NCBI GenBank assembly: GCA_029339195.1
Contig: JAPTJF010000016.1
Location: 233,531 to 297,530, forward strand
Origin: Micractinium sp. NFX-FRZ
Taxonomy: Eukaryota > Chlorophyta > Trebouxiophyceae > Chlorellales > Chlorellaceae
DNA length: 64,000 nt
Reading direction: 5' to 3'
Position 1 is the first letter of the stretch; every line of letters starts with the position of its first letter. Position numbers and translations under genes: made by a program. This document shows positions 34,501-45,227 of the stretch, piece by piece. The notes beneath the pieces are model-generated. The model was not told where the DNA came from. It did no database searches and saw only the letters and a list, made by a program, of their open reading frames with translations.

Positions 34501-36392
34501 GCGCCGCTTGCAGCTGCTGCCGGTGGCTCAGCTGCACCTCCCAAGCCGAGTGCTGGCGCTGTGCCCAGGCGGCACAAACCTCACCGGGCGCCCCGGCAGC
34601 AGCAGCAGCAGCGCAGCCAGTGCGGCTGGGGGCGCCAGGAGCCCGCGCCTGTTTGCGTCTGTGGGGCGGCGGCTCGTGGCATATGAGTGGCGGCACCGCC
34701 AGCAGCTGCTGCGCCGAGTGACGTGGACCCCCACCAACCGCCCGCTGGCCTCCCTCCAGGTACGGCCAGGCTGCTGCAGAGCAATAGTGGGTGGGTGTGG
34801 GTGGGCAATCGCACAGGGGATGCTGCTGCTGCTGAGAAAGCAGCAATGCGTGCCTGCTCGGAAGGGGAGGGTGGGAGGCCTGGCTTGCACAGCGAGGCAG
34901 GCTGAACGCCTCGCTGGCTGGCTCCTGGCTGGTGCCGGGGTGGTGCCACGCCGCCTCCCTCTGTGTCCCTGGGCACTGCCAGCCACCCAGTCAGTGCTGC
35001 CTCCTCTCCCGCCCACCCTCCGCCCGTCACCTCCCACCCTCCGCCCGTCACCTCCCACCCGCCTCTTTTACCTTTCTCTGCCCATCACCTGTGCTCCTGC
35101 AGGTGACTGGCGCCCTGCTGGCAGCTGCCGACCGAGGCGAGGGCGCCACGCTGTACCGCTACCTTGAACCCCTGCCAGGCAGCGCCCAGGAGCGGGAGCA
35201 GCAGCGGGCACGCATGGCCCGGCGGTTCCGACTGGCCCCTCCTGGAGCAGCAGAGCTGCGGCAGCGGCTGGGGCTGAGGGGGCACCTGCATGAGGCGCTG
35301 GCGCCACGTGGGCACGCGGGCCAGCAGGCCGGCGGGCACCTGCCAGGAGATGAGGAGGCAGAGCTTGGCTTCACCGTGGCTGCCGCCGACTGCGCCTGCC
35401 GGCCGGCAGTGGGCACCGTCGCCCTGCCAGCAGATACAGGGGCGGCAGCAGGCCCGGCCACCGGTGCAGGCACGGGCAGCGGCAGCGCAGGCAGCAGCGG
35501 GGGACCAGCACCGCTTGTGGCAGCGGTGCTGGATGCCGGCGGGCAGCTGCGGCTGTTGCGCCAGCGCTGGCCGCGCCACGAACCAGCATTGCACCAGCAG
35601 TGCAGCTTCCTGCTGGGTGAACCAGCGGTGGCGCTGCTCCCAGGCAGCCTGAGCTACCAAGCCGACGGTGCAGGCAGCAACAGCCCTGGCCCTGCTGCCA
35701 CCACGTCAGCAGCTGCAGGAGCAGCGGGGGAGATGGTGGCAGTGACAGCCAGCGGCAGCGTGCTGTCTCTGCTGCCATTAGAGGCCCACCAGGCAGAGCA
35801 GCTGTCCCTTCTGCAGCGTGCGCTGACTCAGTACCCTGCAGCAGCGCCCCTTAGCGGCGGCAGCTATGCCGGCTACAGAGGTCTGGGCGCCACCGGCAGG
35901 GCCGGCAGCGGTGAACCACCACTGGCGGCTTTTGTGCACCCCCCTCCACCGCATGTGGACGCTGCGGCTGCGGCAGAGGTGCAGGTGCCCGCGTCGCCAG
36001 GCGGGGCAGCACAGCAGGCACAGCAGGCAGGCGGTTTGGGCCCTGAGGAAGGGGCTCAGCCGCCGGCCGGGCCGCAGGGCGCACAGCGCGGCATGGCGGC
36101 TGACGTGCGGCCCGGAGCCACAGCAGCAGCAGCAGGGACAGCGGTTGCCGGTCCCACCACCACTGCTGTCAGCGGCGGCCCCAAGCCCAGCCAGGCACAG
36201 CTGGCGGTGGCAGCAGCAGCGGAGGCAGTGTTGGATGCACAGCTGCTGCAGCACTACTTGCTGCTGCCGCCAGCAGAGCAGCAGCAGCTGCTGGCGGCTG
36301 CCGGCGTGAGCGGTGGGGGCGGCAGCGGTGGTGCCAGCCTGGCAGCGCTCGCCTCCCAGCTCAGCAACCTGGTGGCACAGCTGCTCCAGTGA
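28502..36392 (+). CDS. CPSF-A / DDB1-superfamily beta-propeller protein (plant At3g11960-like)
   Basis: Seven exons in phase (28502-28768, 29077-29144, 29367-31314, 31567-31669, 31941-33605, 33924-34759, 35103-36392) encode about 2,058 aa. The N-terminus has the MMS1/CPSF-A N-domain pattern: EVVCEQPLFATVLALAVVP, DWLALLTDSGFLSILRYD, then a strand-rich block FRHLAVHQQGEAIVVASLGG. Exon 4 reads GITGLWGLKQRPANRHHSL, then VLLSYVGGSRLL, typical of the second propeller. The C-terminal CPSF-A region includes VIDPSTGELLTRFSSFMPGE and VTGALLAAADRGEGATLYRY. Relatives bind nucleic acid or ubiquitin-ligase partners as triple propellers; the exact role here is unproven. It is far longer than the usual 1,100-1,400 aa because of Gln, Ala, Ser/Gly and Glu runs inserted between propeller blades. 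The match to the plant protein is from memory of the N-terminal pattern. Confidence 0.8.
31440..31530 (+). repeat. ~46-bp tandem duplication in CPSF-A-like intron 3
   Basis: The segment ccactgcctgtgcattg plus following bases to gcacca occurs twice in tandem. Confidence 0.65.
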
Positions 36393-36787
36393 ATGCCGCC
36401 CGCCCCGTTCTGTTGACCACAGCCAGGCATGGTTGGCGTTGACCACTTCCCCCCTCCTTGCCCTTCCTCGCTGCACCCCTTACTCATTGCAGCGTGTCCT
36501 TGTCTCACTGAGTGTGCTTTGACCCATGCCTCTGCTCTTCTCGCTGTGTGACTTGCAGTCGAACCCATCTTGTTACAAAGAAATACAGACAAAGAACCTG
36601 GCATGTGGTGCAAAGGCCTGGCGTGAATTCGAGTAACGGACATCATTGTGCGCGTGCACGTATACGTTTGCAATTCATAACTGGATAATCAGCGGCAGGG
36701 GCTTGTTTCGGAGGGTCAGGGCCCACACAGACCCACATCTATATTCGAGTTCGTGTAAACGGCCAAACAGGCAGAGGGAGGGAATGC
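36393..36787. terminator. Convergent 3' region with crossing poly(A) signals
   Basis: 395 bp between the CPSF-A-like stop (+) and the ATP-grasp stop (-). A minus-strand TGTAA lies at about 36574 and a plus-strand TGTAA at about 36755. If used, the two 3'UTRs overlap in antisense by nearly 200 nt. Confidence 0.45.
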
Positions 36788-39700
36788 TCAGGGGTCGATC
36801 TTCATGTGCTGCTGGATCTCCTCCTCGATCTCCGTCACCCACTGCAGCGGAGGCAGGCAGACAAGGTGCAGCGGTTGAGTGATCGGAGGGCAGGCAGGGA
36901 AATGCCAGGCAGTGTGTCGGAAATGCGAATACCGCCACCCTTGGGGAGCCTGCTAGCATGCCACCCCTGGAGGCAGAAAAGAGCACCAATGCACCATCAA
37001 GCCGTTCAAACATGGTGGCACCCTTCCCTGACCACTGCACTGCAGCCGTCCACCCAACCCTGGTCGCCTGCTGCACAGGAAGGGGGCAATCGGGCGTCCA
37101 AGCTGGGCCGATAGATAACACTGCCCCGCACTTTGCTTCGTTAACAGCCCACCCACCTCAATTGCCTCCTGCAGCGTGGGCCGCGTCACCAGCACCTGGC
37201 ACACCCAGGTGGGCAGCCCGTCATCAGCACACACCACCTGCGGGTCCGGCCAAGGTAAGGCGCTCGAGTAAGTACACAATCCGGGCCGCCCGGGCCAAGC
37301 GCCCTGCACCAAGCCTGCTCCTGTTGCTCTCACGCAGCCGGCCGGCGCCTCCAGCTGTTCTACATGCAGCCCCCTCGCACCCTCCCTGCCTCCCACCCGC
37401 TCGCCCCACCCATCCGCCCACCTTCAGCCCCCCTCGGGCCCACTCGCCACATCAAAACACCACCTCACATCTCTCCACGCCCCAGCCCGTAGCTAACCAG
37501 CGTCAAGTACCCGCTGAGCCATCAATGTGGGTCGGGGGGCAGCGTCCCCCAGCAGCCGCATAGCAGGGCAGCAACTGGCAAGGCTCCTGGCACTCGTGGT
37601 GCTTATCTCTGAAAGCATCGCCTCCGCCACGCAATCAACCCCCCCCAACCCGTTGCCTTCTGAGACACACACATCAAACCAACCGCCTGCGGAAGCACAA
37701 CCGGCCCACCCACCTTGGCCCCCGCCTCCACCATGGCCCGTGCATAGATCACTCCCTCCTGCCCCTGGTAGCGCTCCAAGAAGCTCAGATCCCGCAGCGT
37801 CCCCGTGCGCTTGGCATTCACGAGGTACTCGGCGACGTTCATGAGCGGGCGCTGCGCCACCGGTGGGCGCGCAGGGATGCCTGCACGGGCGGGGCGGGGG
37901 AAGGAGGGCAGTGTGCAGGGTGGGCCTCCATACGGCTTTCTTGATCCACTAGCAGGGGTATTTCTGCATCCTTCCTTATGTAGGTGTGCATGCAGGTAAA
38001 GGAGCCAGAGTGGAGTGCACGGAGCAGCTTTGGTGGCATGCCTTGTGCGGCACAGCAGCAGCTTCATGCGGAGACAGTCACTCATCTGCCCCCCACAGCA
38101 ACGCAAGGCAGCAGCAAAACAATGCCACCCAGCCCAGCCCAGCAGAAGCACAGAACAGGCAGCAAAACACAACGCCGGCCCAGCCCAGGCCACCGCAGCC
38201 CAGCACAGCACGGCACAGCACAGCCCAGCACAGCGCAGCACAGCGCACCTGCCGCGCACAGCAGCTGCTCCTCCACCATGTCCACCCCCCACACCAGCAG
38301 GTTCATCGTCCGCACCACGCCGCCACCCTGCAAAACAGGCAGGCAGGCAGGGCGGTAATGCATGGGTCCTGTGAATTCACAGGTCGAAGCGCAGCGGCAG
38401 GGGAGCGCAGCCAGCAGACCATGGCGGCAGAGGCAGGGCAGGGCTCTGGGGACAGGCTGCTGGCTACTTAGCGGCATTCCACACACACCGCCTGTGCAGG
38501 TGAGTCACGGCAGACCCCCCGCAGCCTGTCCGGTGTGTGGGTGGCGTGCAGCCCCACATGTTGGGAGGCAGGCAGGGGGCAGCCCTCCCCTCCCCACCAG
38601 CGCCCCTCCCCCCGGCGCCCTTGCAGGAGTAGGGTTCAGGCTTTGAAGGGGTGAAGGCCCCCCAGGTTGCAGGGCTGTGGCCTCACCATTCTGCAGTTGA
38701 CCTCGATGAGCCTTGCCCCCCTGCTGGTCTGTTTGAGCTCCACATGGAACACGCCCTGGGGGGAGCATGGGGGGGAGGGGGCAACAGCGGGGAGCGGGAA
38801 GGTGGGGGTAAGGCGGGGGGAGCGAGGAGGAGCAGGAGGGTGGGGTGAGATGGGGCTCAGGGAGGGAATAGGGCGGGGTCATAGGATGCAGCGGCAAGTG
38901 CTCCCTTCAATGAAGGACGACGCATCTATGCCCCAACGTGCCCCCCGCTCCCCCTCACCGTTGTGAAGCCCAGCGCGTGCACGCTGCCCACCGCAACCTC
39001 GCTCAGCTCACGCTGCTGCCACAGCGGCAGCGTGGACGGCCCGTTGCTGCCCGTCTCGTTGAAGTACGGCTCCAGCGTGGGCCAGTTGTCGTTGACGGCG
39101 CCGTACACCTGGCGCAACGAAGTGGAGGGGGCAAAGAAACGGGGGTGAGGCGCAAGTGGGAGCAGAGGGAGGTCAAGCAGGCCGGGCACGGCATGTTTCA
39201 ATCGAAGCCAACCCAATTTGCTGCGTGCACGTGCAAGAAAAACTGCTGCCTCACCCACCCACTGGCTGGCCTGTGAAAAGTTGAGGTCCACATCCAGCTA
39301 CGGCCCATCATGAAAACATTGCCAGCACTGAGTAGCAACAGGCCATGTGAGAAAGGGCTCACCGGTTGCCCCTGGGAGAAGACGAGGTCGACATCCACCT
39401 CTGGCCCGTCCAGGTACTCCTCCATCATGATCTCTGCACCCAAGGGGATGAAGAGAGATACAGTGTGAGTAATTACAGTGTTATCAAGCGGTTCAAGCGT
39501 GCACCAACCAGGCGCTCCTCCTCATCATGATCTCGGGAGTGTCATGAAGAAAGTTATACCTGCTCTGTTCAGCACTCCTCCGCCCTCCATCCCACCCTCA
39601 CCAGTGTTGATCCATTGTGAAGACGAGTCGTTGCCGCCGCCGCCACCACCTGTGCCACTGACGCCGTCGCCGCCCTGCACCAGCGCCCCCGCCACCACGC

Positions 39701-42503
39701 GCGCCCCCGAGATGTCTCGGCACACCTTGGCGTACTCGTGCTGGCGGGAGTGGCAGGGCGGGGGGGAGCAGAGGGGAGGTGGCGGGTGGTGAGGTGGCAC
39801 GCAGCGGCATGGCAGCAAGCTGCGCTGCCTATCATGAGGTGGGAGTCGTTGTCCCCACGGGCTGGGCTCCAGCAGCTGCAGCTGCCCCTAAACAGAGACC
39901 CTCCCCCTCGCTGCATCTCCTACCCTCCACCTCAACTACACCCCCCCAAACGCCACCGCCCGTACTGGCCACACCTGCAGGTGCGCAAAGTCGTCGACCC
40001 GCACCACACCAATGGAGGCTGCGCCGCAAATCGGCTTGATGACGGCGGGGAAGCCAACCAGGTCAGCTGCCTGCAGGCAAGGGGGGTGCATGGGCAGCGG
40101 TCGCAGGTCGGCCGTGAGGCCACCACTGCCGCTTCGCTTCCGCTGCCTGCCAGCTGGCACGGCAGCACTGTACCACAGGGTAAAGGAGCCTGCCTCCAGG
40201 CAGCAGTGGCACCGGACACTGCAGCAATCGAGATGATCAAGAGGTGCTGGCAGCGCCCAGCTGCCATCCCCCCTGTGCTGCTCCCGCCGCCCCACCTGCT
40301 GCAGCTGGCGGGCGGAAGTGATCAGGAAGTTGCGAGGCGTGGGCAGGCCCGCCGCCGCCAGCACCTCCCGCGTGGCGTGCTTGTCACGTGCCGCATCCAC
40401 CGCTGTGGGCGAGTTGCCGGGCAGCCCCAGCCGCTCCGCCAGGCGGGCAACCAGAGGCATGGCGATCTCGCAGAAAGAAAGCACGCCGTCCAGCCCGCAC
40501 TCCTGCCGGGGGGCCATGGGCAGGGCGGGGAGATAAGGGGAAGCAGGGATTATGGGTTGGGGCGGGAAGGTGGGGTGAGGCGGGAAGCCGGGTGCAGCCG
40601 TGAGCCTCCCCAAGAGAGCAGTCCCGCCCAGGGGCCGGTGGGCTAGTCTCCTGGGAAGTCGGATGGCCACCCAGTGGGCTGCGCAACCTGGCCTGCCACC
40701 CGCTCGCAGGCCCGTACCACAGCAGCCTGACCCAGCACTCCGCCCCGCGCCTGGCTGGCCCCGCCCCGCGCTCACCCCCTGCACTTTCTGGATGGCCTTG
40801 AGGCAGCGCGGGAACACGCTGTCGGGATCGCTCATGTCCTGCGGAGGAGCACAGCGTGATGGCAAGGCGGCTGAGCAAGGGCGGTGGATCACTAATGAAG
40901 AATGCTGGTGGGCCCCTGCTCTGCACTTGTGGGGCGCGCCGGGCGGTGTGTCCTGGCGTGCCCGCTGTGCTTGCTCGGCACGCATGCACACAGCGTGCTG
41001 TGCACATGCTGTGCTGCACGCGATGTGCCGTGCATGCTTTGTCTACTCTGCTGTCAGGCACGCACCAGAGGGATGAAGCGCTCAATCACTCCCTCAGCCA
41101 CCAGCTCCTGCGGGCGAGAGGTAGCGCGGCAGTAGCAGGCTCATGGGGGTGGTGTGACATAACACTGAAGGAGGGCCTGTGCTGACACAGCTGCCTGGAC
41201 ACACCCAGGCTACCACGGCTGGCCCTCCAGCAGTGTCTGCAGCAGCGCGCCTGGTGCGAGGGCACATACGACAGGCGCCTCTGGAAATCGGGCAGCGAGC
41301 GCCTTTCCCGCCCTGCCCTGCCTCGCCCGCACATAACACACCCACTTACCCACCCACCCACCCACGCACTCACCTTGCTCCACGAGTCGGGCCCGTCCAC
41401 CACAATGGACCGCACCCCCAGCTCCTTTGCCTTTTCGAAAATAAAGCGCTTGCCTGGACAGGTCGCATGCCAGATGTGGCAAGGAAGGGGGGTGCAGGGG
41501 TGGGTAGCGGCGTCAGCACAGCGGCAGGTGCGTGCGCCAAACAGGCAGCAACCTGCGGGCGGGCTTGCTGATGTGCAGCCCCCTGCAAACTTGACAGGCT
41601 GGCAGTGCCAGGTGGCAACCGTGGATGCTGACCTGGCACGCCGCTGGTGATGAAGACCAGCACTGCGCCCTTGAGCGCCCGCCGGCGTAGCTGCTGCCCC
41701 TCTGGGGTGGCGCTGGTGACCTTGGAGGCAGGCAGGGAGCTCAGCTGCAGGGAGGCAGCAAGGGTTGGGTGGCAGGGCAGGGCAGCAGTGAGTGAGCTGG
41801 TGTCGGTGAGTGAGAGTCAGCAGTCAGTAAGATTGGAGTGCAGCGTGAGCGACGGCGGTGAGGGGCACTGCCACATCAGCAGCAGGAGGGCCCCCCGCCC
41901 ATGTGCCTGCGTCAGCGTCGTGGACAGCGGCGTGGAGGCGGCGATGGAGGCCCGCTCTGCGGGCGTGAGCGCCGCTGGCAGGGATCCGATGACCGCTTCC
42001 GACAGATGGTTCCGGTCGGGGTCGATGTACAGGGACTGCAACACGGTGGCAGGGGGTCCAGGGGGTTCACAAAAGGGGCCAGGTGTCCCCACATGGGTGG
42101 GCCCTGCCCCGGCGCACCCCAGTCAGCGGCCCGGGGCGCCACCCGGGCTGGGGTGAGCCCGCCAAGCAAACCCATCTGCAAGCGCGCTCACAGCTGCATT
42201 AAGGCACCTCAAACGGTGCTGGACCGAACTTGCGTGCGAATGTGCATGTGGGAGGGGCTGGCAGCTTACCCTAGCGCCGGTTCTGGCGGCGGCGGCGCTG
42301 CCGCTGAGCTCAGAGGCCGTGGGGGTGCCGCTTGGGGGGGCCGCGTCATAGCCATCTCCGATCAGACATGGGAAGCATGCCGGATCCAGGCGGCAGAGTG
42401 GGGTCGTCGAGGGGGGCGCCCCGGCAGGGCCGCCTGGAGCTGATGCCGCCGGTGCCGCTATCGGCCCGGAGAGCGCCTGCGTAAGGGCACTGAGTCCTGG
42501 CAT
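36788..42503 (-). CDS. ATP-grasp ligase, carnosine-synthase-like
   Basis: Sixteen exons, all in phase, encode about 590 aa on the minus strand. The first are 42270-42503, 41907-42035, 41633-41744 and 41374-41453; the last are 37157-37237 and 36788-36841. Residues ~105-160 form a Rossmann-like pre-ATP-grasp fold (LVFITSGVPGKRFIFEKAKE, then VVDGPDSWSK). The ATP-grasp core follows: GLPGNSPTAVDAARDKHATR, FPAVIKPICGAASIGVVRVD with the ATP-binding Lys, EIMMEEYLDGPEVDVDLVFS, GVFHVELKQTSRGARLIEVN and NCRMGGG (metal-binding Glu/Asn). This order matches the ATP-grasp half of animal carnosine synthase and related amino-acid ligases joining a carboxylate to an amine with ATP. The true substrate cannot be read from sequence. 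Exon 2 appears to end at a GC donor (CAG/gcacat), the only phase-0 option seen. The N-terminal ~80 residues are Ala/Pro/Ser-rich and unlike the animal enzyme. Confidence 0.82.
39247..39321 (-). repeat. Donor-side echo of ATP-grasp exon 39363-39433
   Basis: On the minus strand tcatgatgg, then tggatgt.gacctc, then cttttcacagg and gtgggtgag repeat, with decay and a deletion, the adjacent exon and its donor. It sits about 40 nt past the real donor. Confidence 0.65.
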
Positions 42504-43540
42504 CGGAAGGGACGGTTTGCCGCAGTATCACGACAGTCACGTTGGCGGCGAGGACGGCAGGCAAGGGCGGCTGGAGCGCAGCACGCCAGGCACGCACGTG
42601 CTGCTGCCCACCATTCACCGATTGCCCGAACATTCTCCACTTCACGGGAGAACTGACTGCCCCTTCTGCAGGCGGCGAATCCCCTAGACCCGCGCCGTCT
42701 CTGTACTACCACTGCCGCTGCTGTGTGCGTCGGGACCACTGCCGCTGGCCGCCGCATGCCGCCCGCCCCCACTGGCCCGCTCCCTGCGCCTGCTGGGACC
42801 GAGCTCAAGTAAACTATCACTGATCGAACACCGCCCTGATTCGCATCTGTGTTTGGTAGTAGAGCTCTTTAAACGCCTGCCGTGTGTGCAACATCACAAT
42901 ACATGTGCATGCACGAGCAACGTGAGGTCAGCCCCTGACAACCCAAGACCACCTCAATACAGTAAACCAGTTGGTGCTAAACAGGCAAGCAGCGGACTAG
43001 AGAGACGGACACAGTGCAAAGATGTGAGTTGTACGGTACGGGGATTCTCCAACCTGTCGCTGCGTGGTGGCGCCGCCATGGGTGGACAGGTCTCACCACG
43101 CGCCAGCAGGCACCGCTGCGCCGCCGCCTTCTGGCGCCCTCATGCCTGCATGGCGGCAAATGTAGAGACAGGGGCCGTAGACATTGCTTCATGGCACAGT
43201 CTGCACATTGCACGTTCGCTGGAGACCCAAGCAGTTGCGGCCCCGCACAAGCCCAATCGGCTCTCAGCAGCACATGGCCGAGCCAAAAAGCTGAACAAAG
43301 AGGCAGCACCGACCCTCTGCACCGTCAGCAAAGGCAAGTTTGCACTCACCGTGCGTGCCTTGGTGTTCGCCCAGGGGCAGCACCCGCAGCACACATGCTT
43401 GCGCACGCTCCGGCCACCTTGAATGGGAGCAATGTACAGCTGCAGCAGGGGTAGAGCAAGCGGGGCCAGGAAACATAGTGGGTAAGCGGGGTGTTGATGA
43501 CAGGCACGCTGGACTGTGAATGCAGAGCTTCCAGCCATGC
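42504..43540. other. Intergenic: ATP-grasp promoter and J-domain 3' region
   Basis: About 1.04 kb on the 5' side of the ATP-grasp gene and the 3' side of the J-domain gene, both on the minus strand. Open frames here are Cys/Arg/Pro-rich shadows. No gene or motif is supported. Confidence 0.4.
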
Positions 43541-45037
43541 TCAGAACTCATAGCAAGCATTACGTAGCGCAAGACCTACCCGGCCCGGCAGTCCCCGCAG
43601 CTGCCTGCCGTCGCAGGCTGCATTGCCGCCCTTGCCTTGGCAGCTGCGCAGCAGGCTGCCCTGCTGGGCTGGGTTTAGCACAGCGGGCAGCTGCCTGCTG
43701 CCATCTGCTCCAGCTGGCAGGCAGCTCAGCAGGCGTGGGAGTGTGCTGCACAGCTGCTCTGCTGCCAGCTCCAGCAGCCAGGTCCTCAGGTAGAGCACCC
43801 TAGTAATAGGCACCTCCTGCTGGTGTGGCCCCCGCTTCCTGCCGCCCCGCTGGCTATGTGCCAGCAGCTCCAGCTGCTGCACCTGCTCCACCTGTGCTGC
43901 TACTGGCGGCAGGGGCGCGGGCCACCCCCGCACAGCTGCCGCGTCCAGCCCAGCCCAAGCGCCCAGCTGGTCGAGGCAGCTCTGTACCTGCCGCAACTGT
44001 TCAGCCCACTGAGCCTCTGGAGCCGTTGTGCAGGCGCGGCGGAGCGTGCAGTCACTCAACACCTCGCAACAGGTGCGCAGGAAGCGGCACAGGGGCATGG
44101 CTGCCTGCCTCAGCTGGCGCTGCTGCATGCGAGCCTTGCGCGCCGCCGCTTGCACGGCTCGTTGCTCCAGCCCACCCATAGCTTGCCCACCAGGCTGCTG
44201 CTGCTCCATCAGCTGCTGCTGATCGCCTGCTTCTGCAAGCTGTGGTGGCAGCAGGGCAAGAGGCCCCTGCACGGCCTGCGGCTGGGCAGCGGCCCCTTCA
44301 GCGGCAGCTGCAGTTGCGGTCTCGGGCGGCTGCCCGTCAGCCCCGGCTATAGCAGCTGGTGTGAGCAGCTGGGGGGCTGCTGCCGCTCTCTGGCTGAGCA
44401 GCTGGGCCTGCTGCAGCGACACTGCCGCCAGGCCAGTGCCCGCTCCGTCCACCCAAATGCAGCCGCCACCCGGCACCTGCTCCGCCTGCTGCTGCAGCAG
44501 CTGCAGCGCCAGCACCAGCGGCCAGCACGACCGCTCCTTGACCAAATCACGCCCCTCGGGCAGCCAGCTGGACAGGATACCCGTGTTAAGCAGGTGCTGA
44601 GTTGCCAGCTGCCGGCTGTCCGCCCCCACTGCATGAACTGCCATTTGGCTCGCCGGTGCCGCGAGGCCGCCGTCGACGCAACCGACGAGCACGCCAACCG
44701 CCTCGACACGGCTGTTCTGCAGACGGCTGAGCGACAGGCAGGCTTCCTCCGCCACCCGCTGCGCCTCTTGCACCTCCACGGCACCTCGGAGGTAGGCGGG
44801 GCCCGGCCCCTGGTGCTGCTGCCCCCACTGCTGCAGGAAATCCTTGTCGGCTGCCAGCTGCTGAAACTGCTCCGTCGCCCTCGGGTTGTCAGGATTCTTG
44901 TCGGGGTGTTTCTCTCGCGACTTCCGCCGGTAAGCCCGTTGCAGCTGGGCGCCGCCAGAGGCTGCAGGCTGCCAGGGCGCCAGGCCCAGCGCCTTTGCGT
45001 GGTCCTCGTGCTCTTGGTACTCCCAGGGGCCCTGCAT
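43541..45037 (-). CDS. J-domain (DnaJ-like) protein, intronless
   Basis: A single-exon frame of 498 aa starts at the first true ATG (45037). The open frame extends upstream to a TTG at 45088 with no ATG. Residues ~10-60 form a J-domain: HAKALGLAPWQ, AQLQRAYRRKSREKHPDKNP, DNPRATEQFQQLA, with the HPD motif that stimulates Hsp70 ATPase. The first helix region is short and the loop before helix II is extended (QPAASGG). The rest is Ala/Gln/Leu-rich helical sequence with scattered Cys, a basic GGRKRGP segment, and no zinc-finger or C-terminal DnaJ domain, so it is a class C-type J protein. The Hsp70 partner and location are unknown. Its start is 190 bp from the divergent gene at 45228. Confidence 0.75.
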   Translation of the reverse strand: MQGPWEYQEHEDHAKALGLAPWQPAASGGAQLQRAYRRKSREKHPDKNPDNPRATEQFQQLAADKDFLQQWGQQHQGPGPAYLRGAVEVQEAQRVAEEACLSLSRLQNSRVEAVGVLVGCVDGGLAAPASQMAVHAVGADSRQLATQHLLNTGILSSWLPEGRDLVKERSCWPLVLALQLLQQQAEQVPGGGCIWVDGAGTGLAAVSLQQAQLLSQRAAAAPQLLTPAAIAGADGQPPETATAAAAEGAAAQPQAVQGPLALLPPQLAEAGDQQQLMEQQQPGGQAMGGLEQRAVQAAARKARMQQRQLRQAAMPLCRFLRTCCEVLSDCTLRRACTTAPEAQWAEQLRQVQSCLDQLGAWAGLDAAAVRGWPAPLPPVAAQVEQVQQLELLAHSQRGGRKRGPHQQEVPITRVLYLRTWLLELAAEQLCSTLPRLLSCLPAGADGSRQLPAVLNPAQQGSLLRSCQGKGGNAACDGRQLRGLPGRVGLALRNACYEF

Positions 45038-45227
45038 CGTTTCAGCCTGATCAGAAAGCCACTGTTGGCCTGAAATTCGCAGGGACAAGACGCCAACCTG
45101 GGAGCCGCTGAGTAGTCGGACCTTGCTGACGAGGAAGGCGAGCGGGCACCGCAGCCTGCACTGCCCTCCACCTCGGGCCGGCTGACAACGTGTTTCCTGC
45201 CTTGGATTCTACCACAAAATCCGAGCC
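45038..45227. promoter_or_regulatory. Short bidirectional promoter
   Basis: Only 190 bp separate two divergent ATGs (J-domain protein and Gln-rich coiled-coil protein), so both genes must share this control region. No core motif is obvious. Confidence 0.5.

Noticed and set aside
45038..45088. Upstream extension of the J-domain frame
   Set aside because: It begins with TTG and has no ATG before 45037.
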